Shown here one piece after another: positions 41,701 to 51,022 of a DNA stretch of 64,000 bases. Position numbers and translations under genes: made by a program. Position 1 is the stretch's first letter; each line of letters starts with the position of its first letter. The notes beneath the pieces were generated by a model that ran no database searches, had not been told where the DNA came from, and saw only the letters and a list, made by a program, of their open reading frames with translations. Source of the DNA: Acidobacteriota bacterium (lineage in GTDB: Bacteria; Acidobacteriota; Terriglobia; Terriglobales; Acidobacteriaceae); assembly GCA_018268755.1 (NCBI GenBank), contig JAFDVW010000003.1, forward strand, positions 29,278-93,277, written 5' to 3'.

Positions 41701-42609
41701 TTGATACTTTTCTGGGTATGTTTCAATCTTTTTGTCATCGCCATGCTGGCGCTGGATTTAGGGGTCCTGAACCGGCGCCCGCATACGGTGAAATTTCGCG
41801 AAGCCGCCGTCTGGAGCCTGGTCTGGATCGCTCTGGCGGCCGCCTTCGCGGTCGTGGTTTATTTCTGGCACGGACGCGGAGCGACTCTCGAGTTTGTCAC
41901 CGGCTACGTCATTGAGCTCTCGCTTAGCGTGGACAATCTCTTTGTCTTTCTGCTGATCTTCCGCTATTTCAAGGTGCCGTCCATCCACCAGCACAAAGTC
42001 TTGTTCTGGGGGATTGTGGGCGCGCTGGTGATGCGCGCCTTGTTCATTCTGGCCGGCGTGGGGCTCATCCGGAAGTTTCACTGGATCGTCTATGTGTTCG
42101 GGGCGCTGCTGGTGTATAGCGGGGCCAAATTGTTCCGCCAGGAGAATGCAGAGGTCAATCCCGAGAAGAATCCCATCCTGCGCCTGTTTCGCAAGTTTGT
42201 GCCGGTGACCCACGAGTATCACGGCGACCGGTTTTTCATTCGCAAGCCTGGACTCTACGCGACGCCGCTGTTCATTGTGCTGTTGGTGGTGGAGACCACG
42301 GACTTGCTGTTCGCGGTCGATTCCATTCCCGCCATCCTCTCCATTACACTCGACGCTTTTATTGTGTACACCTCCAACGTCTTCGCCATTCTGGGGCTGC
42401 GTTCCATGTATTTCGCGCTGGCCGGGATGATGGACCTGTTCCACTACCTGCACTATGGGCTCTCCATTGTGCTGATGTTTGTCGGGGTCAAGATGCTGAT
42501 TTCGCATTATTACGACATGCCGACGGCGCTGGCTTTAGGGGTGGTAGCGGGGGTGCTGACCATCTCCGTGCTGGCTTCGGTGTTGCATCCCAAGAAGCAG
42601 ACCGCGTAG
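41701..42609 (+). CDS. TerC-family integral membrane protein
   Basis: 302 residues from a TTG with AGGGGCGG upstream. Seven to nine membrane segments. Signatures are ELSLSVDNLFVFLLIFRYF and VETTDLLFAVDSIPAILS, the paired acidic motifs of TerC/Alx proteins, which act in manganese export or tellurite resistance. The presumed leader (41595-41700) has a CCGG/CCGG hairpin and GGGGAGAGC but does not match the yybP-ykoY manganese riboswitch as I know it. The gene is preceded by a peptidase gene on the same strand but about 105 nt away. Confidence 0.88.
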   Translation: MILFWVCFNLFVIAMLALDLGVLNRRPHTVKFREAAVWSLVWIALAAAFAVVVYFWHGRGATLEFVTGYVIELSLSVDNLFVFLLIFRYFKVPSIHQHKVLFWGIVGALVMRALFILAGVGLIRKFHWIVYVFGALLVYSGAKLFRQENAEVNPEKNPILRLFRKFVPVTHEYHGDRFFIRKPGLYATPLFIVLLVVETTDLLFAVDSIPAILSITLDAFIVYTSNVFAILGLRSMYFALAGMMDLFHYLHYGLSIVLMFVGVKMLISHYYDMPTALALGVVAGVLTISVLASVLHPKKQTA

Positions 42610-42635
42610 GGAAGATCTCATCGATAAGGCCCGGA

Positions 42636-42830
42636 AGCCTTCGCTCTGTGAGCGCTGCAGTTTAGGTTTTGCTTTTAGGAATCTTACATCGCAGAGAGCG
42701 CTGAGATCGCGCAGAGATGGCAGAGATGTTCCAAAGTCATCCAGAAAAAACTTAGGAGGTCTTTCTCTGTGTGCTCTGCGAACTCCGCGGTTTAAGGTTT
42801 TGCTTTCTCTGTGAACTCTGGCGTGGAAAG
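42636..42830. repeat. Dispersed repeat B, tandem diverged copies
   Basis: Several diverged units between convergent terC and nadB. GCTCTGTGAGCGCTGCAGTTT is near 42643, the inverted CGCAGAGAGCGCTGAGA near 42691, then CTCTGTGTGCTCTGCGAACT followed by GCGGTTTAAGG near 42773. They match the repeat at 24389 and 31583. Together they fill the whole intergenic space. Confidence 0.6.
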
Positions 42831-42838
42831 CTCTGGCT

Positions 42839-44407
42839 TCAGGCGAAGCGGATACTTTCTCCCTGGGCTACTGAGTGCTTGAGGAACTTCGCGTCATTGT
42901 GGGTAGGGAAGTCGGTGCGGTAGTGGGCGCCGCGGCTCTCTTCGCGCGCCAGGGCGGAGCGGGCGACCAGCAGTCCGGCCGTATGCAGATTGGCGGCCTC
43001 CCAGGCCCGTCGTGAAGAAGGCTGGGCCACCTTCGGGGTGATTTCCTGCAAGCGCTGAACTGCTTGTTTTAGGCCACTTCCGGTGCGAACGATGCCGACG
43101 TTTTGCCACATCAGATCCTGAATTTCGCCGACGACGGCTTCGGTCGCCGTGTCCCCCGGGCCGGAGGCAGCGGAGCCCGGTCCGGTAGAGCCCTGCCGGG
43201 GTCCCTGGCCTAACTCCTCCCGCATTGCGATGCCGGCGCGCGCGCCAAATACCAGGCCTTCGAGCAGCGAGTTGCTGGCCAATCGATTGGCGCCATGCAC
43301 GCCGGTACAGGCGGCTTCGCCCGCGGCATACAGACCGGGAAGGGAAGTGCGGGCATCCAGGCCGGTGCGCACCCCGCCCATGGTGTAATGCGCCGCTGGG
43401 CGAATCGGAATCAACTCGGTGGTGATGTCGATGTTGAATTCCAGGCAGGTGCGGTAGATCCGCGGAAAGCGCGTCTTGATGTGTTCCGGATCGAGGTGGG
43501 TAAGGTCGAGATAAACCAGGGGATCTTTCATGCGGCTGACTTCCAGCTCATGCATGATGGCGCGCGAGACGACATCGCGAGGGGCGAGTTCCGCCATAGG
43601 ATGATATTTGGGCATGAAGCGGTGCATCTCGCCGTTGCGCAGATAGGCGCCCTCGCCACGCAGAGCTTCGGAAAGGAGGAAGCGCGGCGCTTTCTTCAGG
43701 TAAAGCGCGGTGGGGTGAAACTGGATAAACTCCATGTCGCTGATCTCGGCGCCGGCGCGGAAGGCCATGGCGACGCCATCCCCGGTGGCCACGCCGGGAT
43801 TGGTGGTATTGCGGTATAGCTGTCCCACCCCGCCCGAAGCTAATAGCACCGCCGAAGCGGAGATGTGCTGGGGCTGGCCTTGGGCGCCGATGACGTGTAC
43901 GCCACAGACGCGGCCGTTCTCCACGTGCAGACGGGTGGAGAATTCGAATTCGCAGACGGAAATATTGGCCAGGGTCTTGCTTTTGGCGTAGAGGGCGCGC
44001 AGAATCTCGCGGCCGGTGGAGTCGCCGTGAGCATGCAGAATGCGATTGCGGCTGTGCGCGCCTTCGCGCCCAAAGGCGAGTTTGGTGCCGTCACGGTCGA
44101 AGGCGGTGCCCCACTGAATCAGTTCGTCGATGCGCTCCGGACCTTCCTCCACCAGCACCTTGACGGATTCTGGATTGCACAACCCGTCGCCGGCATTGAG
44201 CGTGTCCTGCAGATGGAGGCCGATTTCATCTTCGTCGCTCAGCGCGGCGGCAATGCCGCCCTGGGCATAGTGGGTGGCGGAGTCGGTGACCTCGCGTTTG
44301 GCCAGCACCACGACCCGGCCGGCGACGGCCAGTTCCACGGCGGCGCGCAGCCCCGCAACTCCCGCGCCAATGACCACAAAGTCCGCTTCCGATGGGGCGC
44401 AATTCAT
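42839..44407 (-). CDS. nadB: L-aspartate oxidase
   Basis: Oxidises aspartate to iminoaspartate in de novo NAD synthesis. 522 residues, usual length. The FAD-binding N-terminus is VVIGAGVAGLRAAVELA. Substrate-side motifs include SATHYAQGGIAAAL, the capping-domain GEGAYLRNGEMHRFMPKYHP and LAPRDVVSRAI. AAHYTMGGVRTGLDART is followed by GLYAAGEAACTGVHGANRLA, typical of NadB rather than succinate dehydrogenase. Neighbours nadA and nadC are not here. Confidence 0.94.
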   Translation of the reverse strand: MNCAPSEADFVVIGAGVAGLRAAVELAVAGRVVVLAKREVTDSATHYAQGGIAAALSDEDEIGLHLQDTLNAGDGLCNPESVKVLVEEGPERIDELIQWGTAFDRDGTKLAFGREGAHSRNRILHAHGDSTGREILRALYAKSKTLANISVCEFEFSTRLHVENGRVCGVHVIGAQGQPQHISASAVLLASGGVGQLYRNTTNPGVATGDGVAMAFRAGAEISDMEFIQFHPTALYLKKAPRFLLSEALRGEGAYLRNGEMHRFMPKYHPMAELAPRDVVSRAIMHELEVSRMKDPLVYLDLTHLDPEHIKTRFPRIYRTCLEFNIDITTELIPIRPAAHYTMGGVRTGLDARTSLPGLYAAGEAACTGVHGANRLASNSLLEGLVFGARAGIAMREELGQGPRQGSTGPGSAASGPGDTATEAVVGEIQDLMWQNVGIVRTGSGLKQAVQRLQEITPKVAQPSSRRAWEAANLHTAGLLVARSALAREESRGAHYRTDFPTHNDAKFLKHSVAQGESIRFA

Positions 44408-44439
44408 GTTGAAAAAATGGTATCACGCTGGGGGGTAGG

Positions 44440-44500
44440 GATTCTTCGACTTGAAAGCCTTCGCTGTGCCGAGTCTCTCTGTGCTCAGAATGACAGAGGA
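44440..44500. repeat. Diverged repeat A/B-like sequence
   Basis: ATTCTTCGACTTGAAAGCC, then CTGTGCTCAGAATGACAGAG, between the divergent nadB and aroB. It shares the TTCGACT and GCTCAG ends of repeat A but is otherwise too diverged to align firmly. Confidence 0.35.
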
Positions 44501-44524
44501 AAGTGATGGCGTCGGCGATTCGGT

Positions 44525-44530
44525 TATGAT
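44525..44530 (+). promoter_or_regulatory. -10 box of aroB, leaderless type
   Basis: TATGAT (five of six consensus) with 8 nt to the ATG at 44539 and no ribosome binding site. Confidence 0.4.
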
Positions 44531-44538
44531 GAGTAGGC

Positions 44539-45624
44539 ATGATTCGAGCTACCGTGAACACGCCCCAACGCTCCTATCAGGCCATGATCGAAAACGGCCT
44601 GCTGCTGCGCGCGGGCAGCATTTTGCGTGACCTGCTGGGCGAGCGGCGCAAGCTGTTTATCGTGACCGTCGCGCCGGTACGAAAGAAGTGGGGCAAGAAG
44701 CTGCAAACCTCGCTTACCGCTGCGGGCTTTGACAGCGCATTTCTCGAAATACGCGACGGCGAGCGCTTCAAGCGCATGGCCACCGTGGAAGGACTGGCGG
44801 AAAAGATGGTGGGCCTGGGCGCCGACCGCAACGCCACGGTGCTGGCTTTTGGCGGCGGCATTGTGGGCGATCTGGGTGGATTTCTCGCTTCCATCTACAT
44901 GCGCGGCGTGGATGTGGTGCAGATTCCCACCACGGTGCTGGCCCAGGTGGACGCCTCGATTGGGGGCAAGACCGGCGCCAATCTGAAGGCAGGGAAGAAC
45001 CTGATTGGGATTTTCCATCAGCCGCGCGCGGTGCTGATCGATCCCGCCGTGCTCTCCACGCTGCCGGAGCGCGAATTCCGCGCCGGCTTGTATGAGGCGC
45101 TGAAGTGTGGCGTGATCGGGAAGCCGCAGCTTTTTGCCGATCTGGCGGACGTAGATGTCCGGAAATTGCGCCGCGATGCCGGCCGGCTGGAATACGCCAT
45201 TGCAGAATCCGTCCGTCTGAAAGCGGAGGTGGTCTCGGCCGATGAGCGCGAGAACGGGCTGCGCCGGGTGCTGAATTTCGGCCACACGATTGGCCATGCG
45301 CTGGAGGCGGAAACCGCTTATAAGCATTTTCTCCATGGCGAAGCGGTGGCCTGGGGCATGATTGCCGCCGCCCAGATTGCCGCCGAGATCGGCAAGCTGG
45401 ACGGGGCGGCGGCCCAGCGTATCCAGCAGGCGGTGCACAATCTTGGGCCGTTGCCGGAAGTCGCGGTGCGCAGCAAAAGCATCCTGCGCCGATTGCAATC
45501 CGACAAAAAGACCCGGGACGGGGTCGTCCACTTCGTGTTGCCCACGGAAGTCGGTAAGGTCGAGGTGGTGAATGATGTCCCCGAAGCAGTAGTATTGCGT
45601 GCCGTCGAGGCCTTGCAGGCCTAG
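44539..45624 (+). CDS. aroB: 3-dehydroquinate synthase
   Basis: Second step of the shikimate pathway. 361 residues. The NAD-binding loop is VLAFGGGIVGDLGGFLAS, then IYMRGVDVVQIPTTVLAQVDA and SIGGKTGANLKAGKNLIGIF. The zinc ligands lie in YEALKCGVI, NFGHTIGHALE and FLHGEAVAWGM. Its product feeds aromatic amino acids and menaquinone, which fits the ubiE/menG gene 37 nt downstream. Confidence 0.95.
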   Translation: MIRATVNTPQRSYQAMIENGLLLRAGSILRDLLGERRKLFIVTVAPVRKKWGKKLQTSLTAAGFDSAFLEIRDGERFKRMATVEGLAEKMVGLGADRNATVLAFGGGIVGDLGGFLASIYMRGVDVVQIPTTVLAQVDASIGGKTGANLKAGKNLIGIFHQPRAVLIDPAVLSTLPEREFRAGLYEALKCGVIGKPQLFADLADVDVRKLRRDAGRLEYAIAESVRLKAEVVSADERENGLRRVLNFGHTIGHALEAETAYKHFLHGEAVAWGMIAAAQIAAEIGKLDGAAAQRIQQAVHNLGPLPEVAVRSKSILRRLQSDKKTRDGVVHFVLPTEVGKVEVVNDVPEAVVLRAVEALQA

Positions 45625-45661
45625 TAAGCTTCCCGGAATTCGAGGCCAAGGAAAGATTGAC

Positions 45662-46417
45662 GTGAGTTCACCTGGAAAATCCGCGGTGGTGGGAGCTTCG
45701 CCGGAAGGGGCGCGGGACCGTGACTCGGCTTCGCGCGCGGTACGCGAGATGTTTTCCTCGATTGCGCCGCGCTATGACCTGCTGAACCATGTGCTGTCCT
45801 GCAACGTGGACCGCATGTGGTGGCGGCGGGCCTCCCGGACGTTTACCCACATCCTGCGTCGTCCCCAGGCCAATGTTCTGGACCTGTGCTGTGGCACGGG
45901 AGACATGACCTTTGCCTTACGCCGCCGCGCTGGCAAAGCCGCCCCGCATATTCTAGGCGCGGACTTTTCCCATGCCATGCTGCAGCGGGCCAGCCAAAAG
46001 TCGGCGGGTACCGATCTGCGCTGGGTGGAGGCGGATGCGTTGAACCTGCCCTTCCCGGAGGGGCACTTTGACCTGGTGACCTCGGCGTTCGGCTTTCGCA
46101 ATCTGGCGGACTATGACGCCGGGCTGCGTGAGATTGCCCGCGTGCTTCGTTCCCAGGGAGAGTGTGGCATTCTCGATTTTGGCGAGCCGCGCGGCGTGAT
46201 CGGCAAGGTGTATCGCGTCTACTTCAAAAAGGTACTGCCGGCCATCGGCACCATGATCTCGGGGGTCAAGGGGCCCTATGCCTATCTACCGGCGTCGGTG
46301 GAACGTTTTCCCGAGCCGCAGGAGATGTTGGAACGCATGCGCCGGGCCGGTTTTCGCGAAGTCTCCTGGACACCCTACACCTTCGGAATTGCCGGGCTGT
46401 ATTGGGGAAAGAAGTAG
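45662..46417 (+). CDS. ubiE: Demethylmenaquinone/ubiquinone C-methyltransferase
   Basis: 251 residues from GTG 45662, chosen because AAGGAAAG is upstream; the frame reaches back into aroB without a start signal. Signature FSSIAPRYDLLNHVLSCNVD near the N-terminus, SAM-binding VLDLCCGTGDMTFAL, then VEADALNLPFPEGHFDLVTS and FGFRNLADYDAGLREIARVL. The C-terminal GIAGLYWGKK ends the domain. Acidobacteria mostly use menaquinone, so it is probably the menaquinone enzyme (menG). Confidence 0.92.
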   Translation: MSSPGKSAVVGASPEGARDRDSASRAVREMFSSIAPRYDLLNHVLSCNVDRMWWRRASRTFTHILRRPQANVLDLCCGTGDMTFALRRRAGKAAPHILGADFSHAMLQRASQKSAGTDLRWVEADALNLPFPEGHFDLVTSAFGFRNLADYDAGLREIARVLRSQGECGILDFGEPRGVIGKVYRVYFKKVLPAIGTMISGVKGPYAYLPASVERFPEPQEMLERMRRAGFREVSWTPYTFGIAGLYWGKK

Positions 46418-46648
46418 GGACCAAGGGGCGGAAGAACCCGTCCCGGCTTGCCATTGACGGGGAAATCCTCCCAGCGTAGTCTTATTGCCAATGGTTGTTG
46501 CTTGCACGTTGAGCGAGCATTCCGCCGGGGCATTCACCTCCAACGACAACTGCGCCTGCTTGCGCTCACGCGAGCGCGGCCTATGGATGGTTTTCTCCGC
46601 GCCGTCCGCGGAGCATGACGAGGCTTCCCACCGTTCTGTCGAGACTGA
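46418..46648. other. Intergenic region before phoH
   Basis: 231 nt. CTCCGCG/CGCGGAG with a 5-nt loop (46595-46613) is the only clear hairpin, 36 nt before the phoH start. A 53-codon ORF (46491-46652) has no ribosome binding site and overlaps the phoH start; I do not call it. Confidence 0.4.
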
Positions 46649-47701
46649 ATGAAAAAAAGCATTGCAATCAGCCCCAATATCGAGACCCTCTTTGGAACCC
46701 GGGACGAGAATCTGCGGGTTTTAGAAGATGGTTTGAATGTGGCCATCGACCTCCGCTCGAATGCCATTGATTTGGAGGGGGCCCAGGCCGACGTAAACCG
46801 TGCCGAGCAGGTCTTTTCCGACTACCAGCATCTGCAGCGCTCGGGCCATAGCTTCAGCAACGGCGATCTGAACAGCATGCTGCGCGTGCTGGTGGCCGAC
46901 CCCAAAGCCACGTTGCGGGGTCTGGCGGAGGCCGGGCGGCAGCGTTCTTTTCGCGGGGGGCGCATGGTACAGCCGAAAAGCGTGAATCAGCGGAGCTACC
47001 TGGAGGCCATTGAAGAGCACGACATGGTGTTCGGCATCGGCCCGGCCGGGACCGGCAAGACGTATCTGGCGGTCGCCATGGCGATCTCCGCGCTCCTGGC
47101 GAAGCGAGTCAACCGCATTATCCTGGCCCGGCCAGCGGTCGAGGCGGGCGAACGCCTGGGCTTCCTGCCCGGGACTTTGCAGGACAAGATTGATCCCTAC
47201 CTGCGGCCGCTCTACGACGCCTTATACGACATGCTCGATCCGGAGAAGGTAGACCGTTTTCTGGAGAAGAACATCATTGAGATTGCGCCCATCGCCTTCA
47301 TGCGGGGGCGGACCTTGAATGATTCCTTCGTCATTCTGGACGAGGCGCAAAACACGACTTCCGAACAGATGAAGATGTTTGTCACCCGCCTGGGTTTTAA
47401 TTCGAAGGCGGTGATTACTGGGGACGTGACCCAGATTGATCTGCCCAATGCCCGGCGCAGTGGCTTGCTGGAGGCGATCGAGATCCTCAAGGGCGTGCAT
47501 GGTCTGGCTTTCGTGTACTTTGACGAGAACGACGTGGTGCGCCACCACCTGGTGCAACGCATTATCCGCGCCTACGACGATCACAAGGCCAAAGTGGCCG
47601 AGCAGATGTCGTTGCTGGAGCAGCGCAGCGGGCCGGGGAGCCTGGAAAATGGGGGGGCCGCGAGACCCGCTTCCCCCGGCGAAGAGCACGTGCAACAATA
47701 G
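46649..47701 (+). CDS. phoH: PhoH-family ATPase/RNA helicase-like protein
   Basis: 350 residues. The Walker A motif is FGIGPAGTGKTYLAVAMA and the Walker B SFVILDEAQNTTSEQMKMF, followed by FNSKAVITGDVTQIDLP. The first 110 residues form a KH-like N-terminal region. It is first in a phoH-ybeY-corC-era block, a very common arrangement for genes acting on rRNA maturation and ribosome assembly. No phosphate-responsive box was recognised. Confidence 0.92.
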   Translation: MKKSIAISPNIETLFGTRDENLRVLEDGLNVAIDLRSNAIDLEGAQADVNRAEQVFSDYQHLQRSGHSFSNGDLNSMLRVLVADPKATLRGLAEAGRQRSFRGGRMVQPKSVNQRSYLEAIEEHDMVFGIGPAGTGKTYLAVAMAISALLAKRVNRIILARPAVEAGERLGFLPGTLQDKIDPYLRPLYDALYDMLDPEKVDRFLEKNIIEIAPIAFMRGRTLNDSFVILDEAQNTTSEQMKMFVTRLGFNSKAVITGDVTQIDLPNARRSGLLEAIEILKGVHGLAFVYFDENDVVRHHLVQRIIRAYDDHKAKVAEQMSLLEQRSGPGSLENGGAARPASPGEEHVQQ

Positions 47702-47775
47702 AGAAGCATTGGCAGGAGGGGGGAGCGTGCCCCTCCTGTTTATTTTTCCCGCCGAGGGAGATCGCGGGGCCATGG

Positions 47776-48261
47776 TTGGTGGTGATTTTGCGAAAATCCG
47801 TGGCCGGACTGAGCCAAGCGGCCCTGTCGCGTTTTGTAAAAAAGGCGGCGCGGGCGGCGGGGCTTAAAGAGCAGGTCAGCCTGCTGGTGACCGGCAACCG
47901 TGAGATGCGCAGCCTGAACCGGCGCTTTCGCGGCAAAGACCGGCCCACCGATGTGCTTTCGTTTCCAGCTGAAGGGAACATGGGCGGCCTGGCCGGGGAC
48001 ATTGCCATCTCGGCTGAAATCGCGGGGCGCAACGCGCGCCAGCTGGGACATAGCCCGGCGGTAGAGATTAAGGTTCTGGTATTGCACGGCATCCTGCACC
48101 TGGCGGGCTACGATCATGAATCGGACCAGGGAGAGATGGGGCGGCGGGAAGCCGCCTTGCGCCGCGAACTGGGGTTGCCGGTAGGATTGATTGAGAGACA
48201 CGGGGCGCGCATTTCCTCAGCAACCATGAAGCGAAGTCCTCGTACCCGACCAACCCGATGA
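47776..48261 (+). CDS. ybeY: Endoribonuclease/rRNA maturation factor YbeY
   Basis: 161 residues. The zinc site is VLHGILHLAGYDHESDQGEM, the family signature with three His. RFRGKDRPTDVLSFP and GDIAIS are also typical. Starts TTG 47776, GTG 47779 and GTG 47782 are all possible; none is decided by a ribosome binding site (a GGGG lies before 47776). Overlaps the corC-type gene by 4 nt. The last 15 residues (ATMKRSPRTRPTR) look unusual and may be the outcome of that overlap. Confidence 0.9.
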   Translation: MVVILRKSVAGLSQAALSRFVKKAARAAGLKEQVSLLVTGNREMRSLNRRFRGKDRPTDVLSFPAEGNMGGLAGDIAISAEIAGRNARQLGHSPAVEIKVLVLHGILHLAGYDHESDQGEMGRREAALRRELGLPVGLIERHGARISSATMKRSPRTRPTR

Positions 48262-49523
48262 ACTATGCCATCGCAGTTTCGTTACTGCTGCTGTTTGGTA
48301 TCCTGACGCTGGTTTCGTATGTCGACCGCCTATATACGGAAATTGGGCGGTTTCTGTCACGCGAGTTCCAGGACAATATCGAGGCTTTCGAGCAGCGGGT
48401 GGAACCCCGCCTGCGCATGGGACGGCCGCGGGCAGCGCTTTCTCTCGCCATTCTCACCCAGCTGACCACGGCGACCATCTCCTTGTTTGTCGGCTTCGCG
48501 GTCTTTCGCCTGCCGGATTGGACGATCTATGAGGCGCTGCAGGGGGTGCTCAGCGTCATTCTGATCGTGTTGATCTTTAACCGCTTCCTGCCTTACGTTT
48601 TTTTCTCGCGCACGCGCGGCCTTTGGCTGGCCCGCTGGACCTTGCTGCTGCGTATCCTAATTTACCTCGTCTTGCCGGTCACGCTGGTCCTCGGATTCCT
48701 GCAATCGGTGACTTCCCTGACCAAGGAGAACTCCGACGAAGAGGTGGAGACCCAGGCGGAAGCGGTGGATGCCCTGATTGAGGCGGGGCGGGAAGAGGGC
48801 ATTCTGGATGGCTCCAACCGGGACCTGATCCAGTCGGTGGTGGAGTTCGGGGGCAAGACGGTGCACGATGCCATGAAGCCGCGCCCGGAAATTGTGGCCG
48901 TGCCCACCAATACCACGGTGGAACAATTCATCGAACTGCTGCGGGTGAAGCCCTACTCGCGGGTGCCGGTATTTGATGGGACGATCCACAACATTGTGGG
49001 CATCGTGCATGCCAAGGACGTGCTGCAGGTGGCCGACAGCGAGGCCACCACGCGCACTGTCGATACCCTGATGCGGACCGACGTTTCCTTTGTGCCCGAG
49101 ACCAAGCTGGGCTCGGACCTGCTGCGCGAAATGCAGAAAAGTAACCTGCGCCTGGCGATTGTGGTCGACGAATACGGCGGGGTCGCCGGGCTGGTCACGA
49201 TTGAGGACCTGGTGGAAGAAATTGTGGGCGAAATCGGCGACGAGCACGAGAAGCCGCAGATTGTCCGAGAGAATGAGCACTCTTACATCGTGCCCGGAAA
49301 CATGGATGTGGACCGCCTGGGAGAGCTTTTTGGCATTCGTCCCGAGGAAAAGGAAGCGGCCACCGTCGCCGGGCTGGTTAGCGAATTGGCCGGACGCATT
49401 CCCCGCAAGGGCGAAGTGGTGGAGGAAGACGGGCTGCGCTTCGAGGTCCTGGAATCCACCGAGCGCCGGGTGGAGCGGGTACGTATTTCCACCGCCCCGT
49501 CGCGGCAGATGAAATTGATATAG
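48258..49523 (+). CDS. corC: HlyC/CorC-family (CNNM-like) membrane protein with CBS pair
   Basis: 421 residues. The N-terminal membrane region (about 1-150) has three to four segments, with YAIAVSLLLLFGILTLVSYV first. It is shorter than the full CNNM domain. A tandem CBS domain follows (about 195-320: VHDAMKPRPEIVAVP, MRTDVSFVPETKLG). The C-terminal CorC/HlyC domain (about 330-410, GLVSELAGRIPRKGEVVEEDG) comes last. Members act in magnesium or cobalt efflux. The block is co-directional with era. Confidence 0.88.
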   Translation: MNYAIAVSLLLLFGILTLVSYVDRLYTEIGRFLSREFQDNIEAFEQRVEPRLRMGRPRAALSLAILTQLTTATISLFVGFAVFRLPDWTIYEALQGVLSVILIVLIFNRFLPYVFFSRTRGLWLARWTLLLRILIYLVLPVTLVLGFLQSVTSLTKENSDEEVETQAEAVDALIEAGREEGILDGSNRDLIQSVVEFGGKTVHDAMKPRPEIVAVPTNTTVEQFIELLRVKPYSRVPVFDGTIHNIVGIVHAKDVLQVADSEATTRTVDTLMRTDVSFVPETKLGSDLLREMQKSNLRLAIVVDEYGGVAGLVTIEDLVEEIVGEIGDEHEKPQIVRENEHSYIVPGNMDVDRLGELFGIRPEEKEAATVAGLVSELAGRIPRKGEVVEEDGLRFEVLESTERRVERVRISTAPSRQMKLI

Positions 49524-49524
49524 T
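49519..49524 (+). promoter_or_regulatory. -10 box of era, inside the end of corC
   Basis: TATAGT (five of six consensus) with 9 nt to the ATG at 49534 and no ribosome binding site. It overlaps the last codon and stop of corC, so era may have its own leaderless transcript. Confidence 0.35.
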
Positions 49525-49533
49525 CTCTAGCAC

Positions 49534-50490
<957 letters not shown>

Positions 50491-50563
50491 CCTTGGGCAT
50501 ATTGCCGCTTTTCCAGTGGGCCAATTAGAATTCTGAGAGTAGCACTTTTGGGAGGACGTGCCC

Positions 50564-51007
50564 GTGGTTGCCCGCGTCCCGACCTGTGAATTCGAGGCTG
50601 ATCAATTGATCCTGAAGCTAAGTGTCACACTAGCTGCAGATAAAAGTGCTGTCGATGGCGTGGTGCAGGGAATCATGCACCTGGTGACGGAGATGAAGTG
50701 TGCCGAGGGAAAGGAAGACTCCATCCAGCTGGCACTCTCCGAGGCCCTGGCCAATGCCATTATCCACGGCGCCAAATCCGACCCTTCCCAGTTGATCGAA
50801 TGCAATGTGGCGTGCGACGAAACGCGCGGCGTGGTGATTGTCGTGCGCGATCCCGGCGCCGGGTTCGATCCCGCCACCCTGCCCAGTCCAGTGGTGGGCG
50901 AGAATGTTTATTCCAACCATGGGCGCGGGATTTATTTGATCAACCAGTTGATGGATGAAGTGAAGTTCCTGAAGAACGGCACGGAAATCCACATGATCAA
51001 GCGCTGA
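50564..51007 (+). CDS. ATP-binding anti-sigma factor-type kinase (RsbW-like)
   Basis: 147 residues from GTG 50564, which lies 8 nt after GGAGG (50551-50555); a GTG at 50558 is too close. The HATPase-c fold of GHKL proteins: LALSEALANAIIHGAK (N box), VVIVVRDPGAGFDPATLP (G1) and YSNHGRGIYLINQLMDEV (G2). Stand-alone, small, no membrane segment, so an RsbW/SpoIIAB-type serine kinase controlling a sigma factor is likely. No cognate anti-anti-sigma gene is adjacent. It is convergent with the NtrX-like gene. Confidence 0.85.
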   Translation: MVARVPTCEFEADQLILKLSVTLAADKSAVDGVVQGIMHLVTEMKCAEGKEDSIQLALSEALANAIIHGAKSDPSQLIECNVACDETRGVVIVVRDPGAGFDPATLPSPVVGENVYSNHGRGIYLINQLMDEVKFLKNGTEIHMIKR

Positions 51008-51022
51008 TTCGCGGGTATTGAT

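Noticed and set aside
46491..46652. 53-codon ORF before phoH
   Set aside because: No ribosome binding site, no family likeness, and it overlaps the phoH start; more likely chance.
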